From JAGXKT01 sp964531695 (GTDB taxonomy: Bacteria > Planctomycetota > Phycisphaerae > SM23-33): a stretch of DNA of 64,000 bases. The notes beneath the pieces are model-generated. The model saw only the letters and a list, made by a program, of their open reading frames with translations, searched no databases and was not told where the DNA came from. Position numbers and translations under genes: made by a program. Location of the stretch: assembly GCA_964531695.1 (NCBI GenBank), contig CAZHEH010000009.1, positions 1-64,000 of the forward strand. The letters run 5' to 3'. Positions 25,098-34,045 of the stretch are shown here, piece after piece; the first letter of the stretch is position 1; each line of letters starts with the position of its first letter.

Positions 25098-26408
25098 ATG
25101 CAGCAGGCATTCCCCGATGTTCCGAAGATCGCCTACGAGGGCCCGGACTCGAAGAACCCCCTCGCCTTCAAGCACTACAACGCCGACGAGGCCGTCGACG
25201 GCAAGCCGATGCGGGACCACCTGCGATTCTCGGTGGCCTACTGGCACTCGTTCTGCAACGGCGGGGCCGATCAATTCGGCGACGCCACCCGGCAGATGCC
25301 CTGGGCCGCGGAAGACCCGATGGAAGAGGCCCGCAACAAGGTCACGGCCTGCTTCGAGCTGTGCGAGAAGCTGGGCATCGACTTCTACTGCTTCCACGAC
25401 CGGGACGTGGCGCCGGAAGCGGAGACGCTCTCTGAGACGAACGCCCGCCTCGACGAAATCGCCAAGCTCCTGGCGGCCGAGCAGGAGCGGACGGGCATCA
25501 AGCCGCTGTGGGGCACGGCCAACCTGTTCTCCAACCCGCGCTTCATGCACGGGGCGGGCACGAGCTGCAACGCCGACGTGTTCGCCTACGCCGCGGCGCA
25601 AATCGCCAAGGCGATGGAGATGACCCACGGCCTCGGCGGCTCGGGGTACGTGTTCTGGGGCGGCCGGGAGGGCTACAAGTCTCTGCTCAACACGGACATG
25701 GGCCGCGAGATGGACCACATGGCCAAGCTGCTCCACCTGGCGGTCGAGCACAAGAAGGCCATCGGCTTCGACGGGCAGTTCTACATCGAGCCCAAGCCCA
25801 AGGAGCCGACGAAGCACCAGTACGACAGCGACGCGGCCGCGTGCTACGCGTTCCTCCAGAAATACGACCTTGTGGACCATTTCAAGCTGAACGTCGAGGC
25901 CAACCACGCCACGCTGGCCGGGCATACCTTCCAGCACGAGTTGGAGTACGCGGCGGCCAACGGCATCCTCGGCTCGGTCGACGCCAACCGCGGCGACTTG
26001 CTGCTCGGCTGGGATACGGACCAGTTCCCCACCGACATCTACGACACGACGATGGCGATGACGGCCATCCTGCGGGCCGGTGGATTCACCACCGGCGGGC
26101 TGAACTTCGACGCCCACGTCGCGCGAGAGAGCTTCGAGCCGGTGGACCTGTTCCACGCGCACATCGGCGCGATGGACGCCTTCGCCCGCGGACTGAAGAT
26201 CGCCGTCCGGCTCCGCGACGACGGCGTTCTGGACGAATTCGTCAAGCAGCGCTACGCAAGCTGGGACACCGGCCTCGGCGCCGAGATCGAGCAGGGCAAC
26301 AAGACCATGGCCGACCTGGCCGAGTACATGGCGGGCAAGGGCAAGCCCGACCCGAATGCCTCCGGGCGGGTCGAGATGCTCGAGAACGCGCTGAACGAGT
26401 ACATCTAG
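25098..26408 (+). CDS. xylA: Xylose isomerase
   Basis: Interconverts D-xylose and D-xylulose (and glucose/fructose) in the cytoplasm using two divalent metals. The 436-residue length fits the long (class II) family. Visible signatures are the catalytic-histidine segment FYCFHDRDVAPE, GGREGYKSLLNTD with the metal glutamate region EPKPKEPTKHQYD, KLNVEANHATLAGHTF and DANRGD. GAGGAG 8 bases before ATG 25098 fixes the start. No xylulokinase or transporter is beside it; the ROK kinase at 44.7 kb is too far for an operon. Confidence 0.97.
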   Translation: MQQAFPDVPKIAYEGPDSKNPLAFKHYNADEAVDGKPMRDHLRFSVAYWHSFCNGGADQFGDATRQMPWAAEDPMEEARNKVTACFELCEKLGIDFYCFHDRDVAPEAETLSETNARLDEIAKLLAAEQERTGIKPLWGTANLFSNPRFMHGAGTSCNADVFAYAAAQIAKAMEMTHGLGGSGYVFWGGREGYKSLLNTDMGREMDHMAKLLHLAVEHKKAIGFDGQFYIEPKPKEPTKHQYDSDAAACYAFLQKYDLVDHFKLNVEANHATLAGHTFQHELEYAAANGILGSVDANRGDLLLGWDTDQFPTDIYDTTMAMTAILRAGGFTTGGLNFDAHVARESFEPVDLFHAHIGAMDAFARGLKIAVRLRDDGVLDEFVKQRYASWDTGLGAEIEQGNKTMADLAEYMAGKGKPDPNASGRVEMLENALNEYI

Positions 26409-26458
26409 CCAACGCGCCGTCTTGAGCCACGCGGCATGCTCCCGCCCCGGCAACGGCG

Positions 26459-26464
26459 TATAAT
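26459..26464 (+). promoter_or_regulatory. -10 box (TATAAT) placed for a leaderless ribD transcript
   Basis: A perfect TATAAT ends only 7 bases before the ribD ATG at 26472. With normal spacing, transcription would start at or within a base of the A of ATG. There is no Shine-Dalgarno between them. Confidence 0.55.
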
Positions 26465-26471
26465 CCCTTCC

Positions 26472-27638
26472 ATGGCCGGCGAGGATGAACGTTGGATGCG
26501 GCGGGCGCTGGAGTCGGCGGCCCGCGGGCGCGGCGCGGTGGAGCCGAACCCCATGGTCGGCGCTGTGATCGTGCGCGACGGCGAAATGCTGGCCGAGGGA
26601 TGGCACCGGCGCTTCGGCGGCCCCCACGCGGAGGCCGAGGCGCTCGCCGCGGCCCGCTCGGCCGGAGTGGAGGTCGGGGGTGCAACCGTCTACGTCACAC
26701 TCGAACCGTGCGTGGCCTTTCCCGGCAAGCGGACCCCGGCGTGCAGCGAGGCGCTCATCGAGGCGGGCGTCGGCCGCGTCGTCATCGCCATGGCGGACCC
26801 GCACCCGCAAGTGGCCGGCAAGGGCATCGGGCGCCTGCAGGCCGCGGGCGTGCACGTCGATGTCGGCATCTGCGAGCCGGAGGCCCAAGCCCTCCTGGCC
26901 CCATACGCCAAGCTCACCACGCGGGGCCGGCCGTGGGTCATCTGCAAATGGGCCCAGACGCGGGACGGCTACCTTGCCCTGCCGGATGACCGCTGGGTCA
27001 CCGGCGAGCCGGCGCGGCGGCGCGTTCACGAAATCCGCGCGTTCTGCGACGCCGTCCTGGCCGGGATCGGCACCGTGCTGGCGGATGACCCCCTGCTGAC
27101 GAACCGCAGCGGCGCGGGAAGGCAGCCGGCGCGCGTGGTGCTGGATTCGCACCTCCGCACGCCTCCGGACTCGCAACTGGCGGCCACGGCCGGGGAGCAT
27201 TCACTGATCGTCGTAGCGGCCGAGGGGGCAACCGACACCGCGCCCGAGGCGGCCGACGCTCTGCGGAAGGCCGGAGGACATATCCTCGAGCTCCCGGCCG
27301 GTTCCGGCGGCGTCTCCCTCGCCGCGCTACTGGACGAGCTGGGCGAGCGGGGCTGGACGAACCTGCTTGTCGAGGGCGGGCCCAAGGTGCTCGCGAGCTT
27401 CCTCCAGCAAGGCCTGGCCGACGAACTCGACGTGTTCATCTCGCCCGACTACGCGGGTGTCACGCCCGAAATCCGGGGTGGCACGCCTGGCTTGTCCAGG
27501 CGTGTGCCGGCCCTGCCGCGATTCGACATCGCCGACGTGCCGACGGCCGAAGCCATGGCGCCGGAAATCGAGCAGTTGGGTCGGGATGAGATGCGGCGAT
27601 ACGTGTTGGCCAAACCCGGGCCGCCCCATGACGAATGA
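26472..27638 (+). CDS. ribD: Riboflavin biosynthesis deaminase/reductase
   Basis: Bifunctional enzyme of riboflavin synthesis: deaminates diaminohydroxyphosphoribosylamino-pyrimidine and then reduces the ribose. The N-terminal cytidine-deaminase-like domain has WMRRALESAARGRGAVEPNP, the zinc ligands in HAEAEAL and PCVAFPGKRTPACSEAL; the C-terminal reductase domain starts near residue 155 (KWAQTRDGYLA) with LLVEGGPKVLASFL. The ATG at 26472 gives the family-typical N-terminus, but has no ribosome binding site because the -10 box is immediately upstream. No FMN riboswitch was recognised, and ribE/ribBA/ribH are not adjacent. Confidence 0.95.
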   Translation: MAGEDERWMRRALESAARGRGAVEPNPMVGAVIVRDGEMLAEGWHRRFGGPHAEAEALAAARSAGVEVGGATVYVTLEPCVAFPGKRTPACSEALIEAGVGRVVIAMADPHPQVAGKGIGRLQAAGVHVDVGICEPEAQALLAPYAKLTTRGRPWVICKWAQTRDGYLALPDDRWVTGEPARRRVHEIRAFCDAVLAGIGTVLADDPLLTNRSGAGRQPARVVLDSHLRTPPDSQLAATAGEHSLIVVAAEGATDTAPEAADALRKAGGHILELPAGSGGVSLAALLDELGERGWTNLLVEGGPKVLASFLQQGLADELDVFISPDYAGVTPEIRGGTPGLSRRVPALPRFDIADVPTAEAMAPEIEQLGRDEMRRYVLAKPGPPHDE

Positions 27639-27699
27639 GAAAGCCCGAACGCTGAATCAATGACGAGGCCCGGAACCGGATGCTCAGGGTCGCCGTTCG

Positions 27700-28968
27700 T
27701 CATTCATGCCGAAGCGCCTCGATCGGGTCCAGTCGGGCCGCCCGCATGGCCGGGTAGAGCCCGCTGACAAGGCCGACGACGACGGCCACGGCGAACGGCC
27801 AGAGCATCGTTGCGGCCGTGACGACCGGCTCGATCGGCAGGCCGATCTTGTCGGTCGCCACGGGCACGAGCCGCCCCAGCGCCACGCCGGCCAACCCGCC
27901 GACGACCGTCAGCGCCACCGCCTCGGTCAGGAACTGCACGATGATGTCCCGCCGCTTGGCCCCCAGCGCCCGGCGGATGCCGATCTCGCGCGTACGCTCC
28001 GTGACGCTGGCGAGCATGATGTTCATGATTCCGATGCCCGCCACCAGCAGCGACCCGCCGGCGATGAAAGCGAAGGTGATGTTCCACAGGCGGGCCTGCG
28101 CCTTCTGCTGCTGGATCTCCTCCAGCGGGACGTCCACCCGGTAGTCCTTCTTGTCCTTGTGGAATTTGCTGAGGATGCGATGGACGACGGGCGCGGCACG
28201 CTCCACGGCTTGTTCGCTTTCCATCTGGAGGATCACCTGGTTGACCTCGCATTTCTCTCGCTTGAAGCTGCCGGTCACGCGCTCCGTGGTAATCCAACTG
28301 AACATCTGCCGGTAGGTCGCAAGCGGCACGAGGATACAGTCGTGTGTCCCCGCCTCGGCCAGGGCGCGGGGTGTTCGCGCCATCACCCCGACGACGGTAA
28401 ACGCCTCGCCGCCCAGCCGAACCTCGCGCCCGATCGGGTCCCTGTAGCCGAAGAAGGATCGCGCCAGCCCCGGGCTCAACACGCAGTACTGCCGACGGCG
28501 AATCATGTCCGGCGTCGTCAGGAACCGTCCGGAAGCCATGCGTACGCGCGCGGCCTGGGCATAGACGGGCTCCGTGGCGCCGACATTCACGCTCCGGTCC
28601 ACCCCGGCGACGTAGGCGGCCTTCCTGCTGATATGTACCACGGCCGCCCGCCGGAGGTTCGGCAGCGTCCGGAGACGCTCGACGTCGTCGAAGGTCAGAC
28701 CGTAAACGAGCAGACCGCCCTGTTGGGCCGTGGCGCGGGACTCCTCGCCCGTGGTCTTCTCCGAGTTGATGATGATGTTGTCGCTGCCGAGCTGGCGGAG
28801 AAGTCGTTGCGACTCGCGCCCGGCGCCTTCGTTGATCGCGAGCATCGCGATCACGCACACGACGCCGAAGATCACGCCCAGTGCCGTCATCGCCGACCGG
28901 CCCGGGTGGCGGGCCAAGCTCGTCAGAGCCAAACGGAAGATATCGCCGACTTTGTGGGGCGCCCTCAT
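27700..28968 (-). CDS. MacB-type ABC transporter permease
   Basis: A 422-residue membrane protein with the MacB/FtsX architecture: an N-terminal helix (SAMTALGVIFGVVCVIAMLAI), a large periplasmic MacB_PCD domain (about 50-290), and three C-terminal helices containing the FtsX domain (ERTREIGIRRALGAKRRDIIVQF). Its ATG overlaps the stop of the ATPase gene as ATGA. It ends a four-gene operon with ATPase, adaptor and outer membrane factor. By family it couples ATP hydrolysis to efflux of a molecule taken up from the periplasm; the substrate (macrolide, peptide or lipid) is not known. Confidence 0.92.
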   Translation of the reverse strand: MRAPHKVGDIFRLALTSLARHPGRSAMTALGVIFGVVCVIAMLAINEGAGRESQRLLRQLGSDNIIINSEKTTGEESRATAQQGGLLVYGLTFDDVERLRTLPNLRRAAVVHISRKAAYVAGVDRSVNVGATEPVYAQAARVRMASGRFLTTPDMIRRRQYCVLSPGLARSFFGYRDPIGREVRLGGEAFTVVGVMARTPRALAEAGTHDCILVPLATYRQMFSWITTERVTGSFKREKCEVNQVILQMESEQAVERAAPVVHRILSKFHKDKKDYRVDVPLEEIQQQKAQARLWNITFAFIAGGSLLVAGIGIMNIMLASVTERTREIGIRRALGAKRRDIIVQFLTEAVALTVVGGLAGVALGRLVPVATDKIGLPIEPVVTAATMLWPFAVAVVVGLVSGLYPAMRAARLDPIEALRHE

Positions 28969-29663
28969 TCGGCCGGCCTCCGCGTCGTCTCATCGGAGGC
29001 GACCCTGCCGTCCATCAAGCGGACGATCCGCTCGGCGCGGGCGGCGACCTCGTCCTCATGCGTGACCATCAAGATGGTCCGCCCGCGGCGGTGGACCTCG
29101 TCGATCACGTCCAGGATCTCCAAGCTCGTGTGCGAATCGAGGTTGCCCGTCGGCTCGTCGGCCAAGACCACGAGCGGGTCGTTCGCCAGCGCCCTCGCGA
29201 TGGCCACGCGCTGCTGCTGCCCGCCGGAGAGCTCGCTCGGCCGGTGCCGCAGCCGCCCGGAGAGGCCGACCACCTCCGCCAGCTCCGCGCTCCGCGCGTG
29301 ACGGCGCCATCGCGGCACGCCCTGGTAGAACAGGGGAACCTCGATGTTCTCGACGATGGAAAGCTGCGCGATCAGGTTGAAGCTCTGGAAGACGAAGCCC
29401 AAGCGGCGGTTACGGATGTCGCTGAGTTGGTCATCGCTCATGCGCGAAACGTCTCGCCCGCCAAGGCGGTAGCTGCCCTGGCTGGGGCGGTCCAGGCAGC
29501 CCAGCAGGTTCAGCAGCGTGCTCTTGCCCGAGCCGCTGGGGCCCATGACCGCGACGTACTCGCCCTCGCCAATCGACAAGTCCACGCCTCGAAGGGCGTC
29601 CACACGACTCCGGCCGAGATGATACGTCCGCCAAATGTCGCAAAGGCCGATCAGCTCACTCAC
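28965..29663 (-). CDS. MacB/LolD-type ABC transporter ATPase
   Basis: A 232-residue nucleotide-binding subunit with Walker A (GPSGSGKST), Q-loop (FVFQSFNL), signature LSGGQQQRVAIARAL, Walker B (LVVLADEPTGNLD) and H-loop (VTHED). The length and motifs match the LolD/MacB group. In this operon the ATPase and permease are separate polypeptides rather than fused. The start overlaps the end of the adaptor gene by 8 bases and the stop overlaps the permease start by 4. Confidence 0.95.
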   Translation of the reverse strand: MSELIGLCDIWRTYHLGRSRVDALRGVDLSIGEGEYVAVMGPSGSGKSTLLNLLGCLDRPSQGSYRLGGRDVSRMSDDQLSDIRNRRLGFVFQSFNLIAQLSIVENIEVPLFYQGVPRWRRHARSAELAEVVGLSGRLRHRPSELSGGQQQRVAIARALANDPLVVLADEPTGNLDSHTSLEILDVIDEVHRRGRTILMVTHEDEVAARAERIVRLMDGRVASDETTRRPAE

Positions 29664-31341
29664 TTGCGGCGCCCCCGCGCCCCGGCGGCGCCGTCCCGTT
29701 CTTCTCGTCTGCGCCCTTGGAGTGAGCGTCTTCTTCCGGCCGGAAGCGAAGAACCTGCTCCCCCGCCTTCAGCCCGGCGACGATTTCGACCTCGGTACGG
29801 TTGCTGCGCCCGACCTCGATTTCGGTCTCCGCCGCCTGCCCGCCGCGAACCACGAAGCACTTGGTGACCTCGCCCTCCTGGAACACGGCATCCACCGGCA
29901 CGATCAACGCATCGTCCACCCGCCCGAGGATCATCTCGACGCGCGCGGTCATGTTCGGGTCGAGCCCCTTGACCTGCTCGTCCAGCTTGACGACGACCTC
30001 GTACGTCTTCACGCCCGGGTTCATCCAACGGCTGCCCTGTTCGGCCATGGGCGCAACATGTTCCACATGCGCCGCGAATACCTCGTTGGGCTTGGCGTCC
30101 AAGCGAACGCGCGCCTTCAGCCCCGATCGCATGGCCGAGATCATCGACTCGTACACCTTCGTCTCGATCTGGAGCGTCCGCATGTCCGGGATAATCATGA
30201 GTTGCTGACGCGGATTGACCTTCGCGCCGACCTCGATCTCCACCTCGGGCTCCCAACGGCGCCCGCCCGATTCATACACGACGATGCCGTCCTCCTCGGC
30301 CGTGAAGTGAAGGTGCTCGTCGCGGTCGCGCAGCAGATCCTGGTATCTCTTGTCCGTGATGCGGAACGCCATCTCCTGGGCCTGCTTGTCCTGCCGGGCC
30401 CGTGCGATCGCCTGCTGATGCTCCACCTCGGCCCGGTCATACGCCAGTTCGGTCGCTTCCACGGCCGCCCACAGGCGCCGCAGCTCGCGCGGAATGTCGT
30501 ATTTGCGGAGCATGTAGAGGTGCATCCGGGCGTCCTGCACGTTGAGTTTCAGCCGGTCGACCGAGAGGCGGTCCGCGCGGATCTCGTTTTCGCTGTAAGG
30601 GCTGCTGGGGGCCAGCTCCTCGTTGGCCCGGAGCTTGAAGTCCAGCTTGTCCTCGGCCAGCACGAGGTCCCGCTCGGCCATCTGTATGTCGCTCTCGGCC
30701 TTGGCCAGCACCCGCGTGGCCTCGCCGCCCTCCCCGATGTGCTCGGACAAATCCAGCGAGCCGATGTCGTCCCGCTTCAGGAGGTCCTCCGCACCTTGGC
30801 CCACGTACCGACCGAAGTCCTCCCGCGCATCCTCGATGGCCTGGGCCGCCTTGGTCAGCTTGTATTCCTGCTCCTTCGTGGTGATCTCCAGGTCGGCCGT
30901 GGCGCGGGCCACCGCGTTCTCGGCGGACGTGCGCTGCTGTTCCTGCTGGATGATCTCCTCCTCCAGTTCGTCGCACTTGAAGCGGATGATCGTCTCTCCC
31001 GCCGAGATCGGGCCTTGCGGAGCGACCTCCTCGATGTACGCCGGCCAGCGAAGCTCATTGCGGATGACCTTCTGCTTGGCGGCCCGCACGTCCCCGTCCT
31101 CGACTACAGTGATCTCCATCGTGCCTCGGCGGACCTCGGCCGTCGCGCCGAGGTCGGTGTCCGCCTCTCCGCGGCCGTACAGTTCCGGCCAGCCCCACCA
31201 CGTCGCGGCGAAGCCCCCGCCGCCCAGCACGAGCACGCCCAGCAGGATCGCGAAGACCCAGCCGGACGAACGGCCCCGCGGGGCCGGCTCATTCGTAGCG
31301 ATGTTGTATCCGTTCGGAGGTTTCGGGTTCGCCTCGCTCAT
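29656..31341 (-). CDS. Periplasmic adaptor protein (MacA/HlyD family)
   Basis: A 561-residue membrane fusion protein. A short cytoplasmic tail and one helix (GWVFAILLGVLVLGGGGFAA) anchor it. A lipoyl/barrel-sandwich half (GTMEITVVEDGDV), a very long alpha-helical coiled-coil hairpin (about 115-345, rich in E, Q, R and A), then the second barrel half and beta-barrel domain (VVKLDEQVKGLDPNMTARVE) and membrane-proximal domain follow. The hairpin is longer than in MacA, which may suit a longer periplasmic channel. It starts inside the last 53 bases of the TolC-like gene, so translation is probably coupled. Confidence 0.9.
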   Translation of the reverse strand: MSEANPKPPNGYNIATNEPAPRGRSSGWVFAILLGVLVLGGGGFAATWWGWPELYGRGEADTDLGATAEVRRGTMEITVVEDGDVRAAKQKVIRNELRWPAYIEEVAPQGPISAGETIIRFKCDELEEEIIQQEQQRTSAENAVARATADLEITTKEQEYKLTKAAQAIEDAREDFGRYVGQGAEDLLKRDDIGSLDLSEHIGEGGEATRVLAKAESDIQMAERDLVLAEDKLDFKLRANEELAPSSPYSENEIRADRLSVDRLKLNVQDARMHLYMLRKYDIPRELRRLWAAVEATELAYDRAEVEHQQAIARARQDKQAQEMAFRITDKRYQDLLRDRDEHLHFTAEEDGIVVYESGGRRWEPEVEIEVGAKVNPRQQLMIIPDMRTLQIETKVYESMISAMRSGLKARVRLDAKPNEVFAAHVEHVAPMAEQGSRWMNPGVKTYEVVVKLDEQVKGLDPNMTARVEMILGRVDDALIVPVDAVFQEGEVTKCFVVRGGQAAETEIEVGRSNRTEVEIVAGLKAGEQVLRFRPEEDAHSKGADEKNGTAPPGRGGAASE

Positions 31342-32956
31342 CGATCCGTCCTTCCTCGTCCAGCCGAATCATCCCGAGCTGCGCAAGGAACCGCAGCCGC
31401 GTCGTCGTGTAGGCCACCAAGGCGGACGTCAGCCCGTCCTGGGCGTTGCGCAGCGCCTCCTCGGCTTCGAGCACGTCGCGGGCCGACGCCTCCCCTTCCT
31501 GCTGCTGGAGCCGCGCGAGCTTGCTCCGCCTGCGGGCGATCTCCACGTTCCGCAGGCGTATTTCGTACGTCTGGCGGGACTGGAGGAGTTCACGGTACGA
31601 CTGCCGGACCTCCAGCCGGACCTGATCCACGAATTCGTCGTAGCTTCGCTCGGCCCGCCGGCGCGCGAGGATCGCGTTGCGGTAGGCGTCGCGATTCTCC
31701 GTCTGGTCCAGGTTGTAGCGGAAGCTCACGCCCACCTTCCGCGTGTGGTCGTCGGGGCGCACGTCCCAGAGCCGCCAGTCGTCCGACCCCTCGGCCGAAA
31801 CGGCCGCCTCCAGATCGAGCTGCGGATTGAACTCATCCGCGGCGATCGCAACGTCCCGCTCGGTGTCCCGCAGGTTCGCCCGCTGGGTCAACACGTCCGG
31901 CCGTGACGCCAGCGCCACCCGAATCGCCTCGTCCTCCTCGAACGGAATCTCCCGCGGGCCACGCTGGACGAGCCCCTGCAGCGTGTGCGGGTAATCCAGC
32001 TCCACGGCCGCCCGCACCGGCAGGCCGAGCGTGATCTTGTAGCCGTCCAACGCGTCTTCGTAACGCTGGCGCTGCTGCTCCAGCCGGACGCGCGCGTCCA
32101 GCAGGTTCTGCTCGGCCTGGTCCTTCTGGATCGGCGAGACCTGTCCGCCCTCGGCCTGCACCCGCGTCAGCGCCAGCGTCTCCTCCAGCCGCTCGATGTT
32201 CGACTCCTCGTTGGCGACCTGGTCCCGCTGCTGGAGCACGGAGTAGTACTGGGACACGATGTCCACGGCGAACGTCTGCGTGAACCGCTCGTACTCGAAT
32301 ACGGCAATGAGGAAGTCCCGCTCGCGCCGGTACTGGTCCTCGTAGGCCAGGCCGCGCCAGGCCCCGCGCAGCAGCGGCTGGGTCAGGTTGGCCTCCAGCA
32401 GCGAGCCGGCCGTGGTGTCTCCGCCGCCGAGGAAGTCCGTGGCGAAGTCGAGCGTCACGCCGAGGACAAGCACCGCCCCGCCCTTGAACCTTTGCGTGAG
32501 CGTGCCGGCCGCGTCGCCCGAAGCCGAGTTGTCGCCGTCCTCGGGCAGCGTCCGCGTGTGGGACGCGTCCGCCGCAATCGGCCCATCGAACAGCGACCAG
32601 TCCCAGGTTCGCCGCGAGCTCGCCAGCGCCAGCGCCTGGCTGTAGAGCTGCTCCTTGCGGGTCTGGAAACTCCGGCTGTTGCGCAGCGCGATATGCAGGC
32701 AATCCCGTATGGCCAGCGTCACCGGCTCGGCCTCTCCCACGGGAATCACGAGGTCCCCCACCACGATCCGCCCGCCGTCCGAGGCGGCGTACGGCTCGTA
32801 ATGGACATCGAACTCCGCCGTCTCCCCCAGCGCCTCCTGTTGGCCCTGCTGCAAGGCCGTGTAGGCGGCCGTATCGGCCTGCCGGGCGTACTGCTCGGGC
32901 GTACAGCCGCCCGCCAGCACCAGCAAACACAGGGATAGCCACAGCTTCCGGCGCAT
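31289..32956 (-). CDS. TolC-family outer membrane efflux lipoprotein
   Basis: A 555-residue outer membrane factor. The N-terminus is a lipoprotein signal (LSLCLLVLAGGCTPE, lipobox LAGGC). Two structural repeats of the TolC family follow, with long helices (VANEESNIERLEETLALTRV; QSRQTYEIRLRNVEIARRRS) and the usual beta segments. The ATG at 32956 has AGGAA about 7 bases upstream; an in-frame upstream extension has no signal and is not used. It is first in the operon, ahead of adaptor, ATPase and permease, so all parts of a MacAB-TolC-like pump are encoded together. Confidence 0.92.
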   Translation of the reverse strand: MRRKLWLSLCLLVLAGGCTPEQYARQADTAAYTALQQGQQEALGETAEFDVHYEPYAASDGGRIVVGDLVIPVGEAEPVTLAIRDCLHIALRNSRSFQTRKEQLYSQALALASSRRTWDWSLFDGPIAADASHTRTLPEDGDNSASGDAAGTLTQRFKGGAVLVLGVTLDFATDFLGGGDTTAGSLLEANLTQPLLRGAWRGLAYEDQYRRERDFLIAVFEYERFTQTFAVDIVSQYYSVLQQRDQVANEESNIERLEETLALTRVQAEGGQVSPIQKDQAEQNLLDARVRLEQQRQRYEDALDGYKITLGLPVRAAVELDYPHTLQGLVQRGPREIPFEEDEAIRVALASRPDVLTQRANLRDTERDVAIAADEFNPQLDLEAAVSAEGSDDWRLWDVRPDDHTRKVGVSFRYNLDQTENRDAYRNAILARRRAERSYDEFVDQVRLEVRQSYRELLQSRQTYEIRLRNVEIARRRSKLARLQQQEGEASARDVLEAEEALRNAQDGLTSALVAYTTTRLRFLAQLGMIRLDEEGRIDERGEPETSERIQHRYE

Positions 32957-33039
32957 GATTTGTTTCCTGAACGAGCCCCGACGCCGATTATTGCCATTGT
33001 CCCCAAAATTGTCGAGAGAATCCATCGCCGCCCGCCCCG

Positions 33040-33903
33040 TCACTCCGGCGAAACGTGCCGCCCGCTCATCAGGAAGGTCACGCGCTCCAGTACGGCGGCC
33101 GGCAGGGCCTTGCGAAGCGCCTTGCGTGCGGCCGCGATGCTGGTCCGCCGCGTGACGTGCACGATGACGATCCGCTCGTTGTTCATGCCCTCGAGCACCT
33201 CGGCCATGTCGACGACGTGCAGGTGCTTGCCCGCACGGGCCCGCGATATGTGCTCGGAATCGTAGAACGTGCACTCGACGAGCAGCGCCCTCGCGTCGCG
33301 CACGTACGGCAGGTCGGCGTAGTTGCTCTTGGCGGTGTCGCCGAGGTAGGCGACCAGCGGCACTTCGGTGCGGTCGGTGATTTCGACGCCCCGGTTTTTC
33401 AGCTCGACGAGCTGCGGGCCGGTGCGGTCCTGGAACTCGGCCTTGAGCTTCTTGCGCACGTCGATGATCGAATAGCCGATCGAGCCGGCACAGTGCCGCG
33501 TCCGGAATGCCCGCGCCAGCAGGTTTCGGCGGATCTCGTAGTCCTCGCCGTCCCGCATTGCAACGAACCGGTGTGGCGGCACATGCCCCTCGACGCGGCC
33601 CCAGGCGGACATGAGCGCCTCCAGCGGCTCGGCCAGGCGGGCCGGCACGAGCGCCGTGCCGCCGGCGATGTCCTGGAAATCCCGCTGCGCGAAGTAGTAC
33701 GGCAGGCCGGCGATGTGATCCGCGTGCCCGTGCGTGAGCAGCACGTGGTTCACGGCCAGCGCCTCGTGCGGGCAGCGGCCGATGTCGAATACCACATCGA
33801 GCTCCGGCGCGACGACCACGGACTCCTCGCCGGCGACGCTGTAGCCCGCCAGCGTGAAGTCGGTCATCGCCACCTGAGACAATCTGTACGTTCTCAGCTT
33901 CAT
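33040..33903 (-). CDS. Metallo-beta-lactamase fold hydrolase (RNase Z-like)
   Basis: An MBL-fold protein of 287 residues from the ATG at 33903. Metal motif 1 is LTHGHADHI, motif 3 is near RTRHCAGSIGY, and motif 4 is AYLGDT (Asp); the final histidine is in VIVHVTRR. The overall layout is close to RNase Z/ElaC relatives of Planctomycetota, but the tRNA exosite arm is not obvious, so tRNA 3' processing is uncertain. It is 84 bases upstream of the efflux operon on the same strand and could be co-transcribed. Confidence 0.8.
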   Translation of the reverse strand: MKLRTYRLSQVAMTDFTLAGYSVAGEESVVVAPELDVVFDIGRCPHEALAVNHVLLTHGHADHIAGLPYYFAQRDFQDIAGGTALVPARLAEPLEALMSAWGRVEGHVPPHRFVAMRDGEDYEIRRNLLARAFRTRHCAGSIGYSIIDVRKKLKAEFQDRTGPQLVELKNRGVEITDRTEVPLVAYLGDTAKSNYADLPYVRDARALLVECTFYDSEHISRARAGKHLHVVDMAEVLEGMNNERIVIVHVTRRTSIAAARKALRKALPAAVLERVTFLMSGRHVSPE

Positions 33904-34045
33904 CGTTGGTCTCGTAGTTCCGGAGCGGCGTTGCATCCTAGCCGACCGCACGCGCGAACGCCACTCGCGCGCCCCCGCGAGGCGGCCCGTCGCGTCGGCG
34001 TTGCGGCGATGGTATGCTCCGGTGCCGCGCTACCCTACCAACGGA

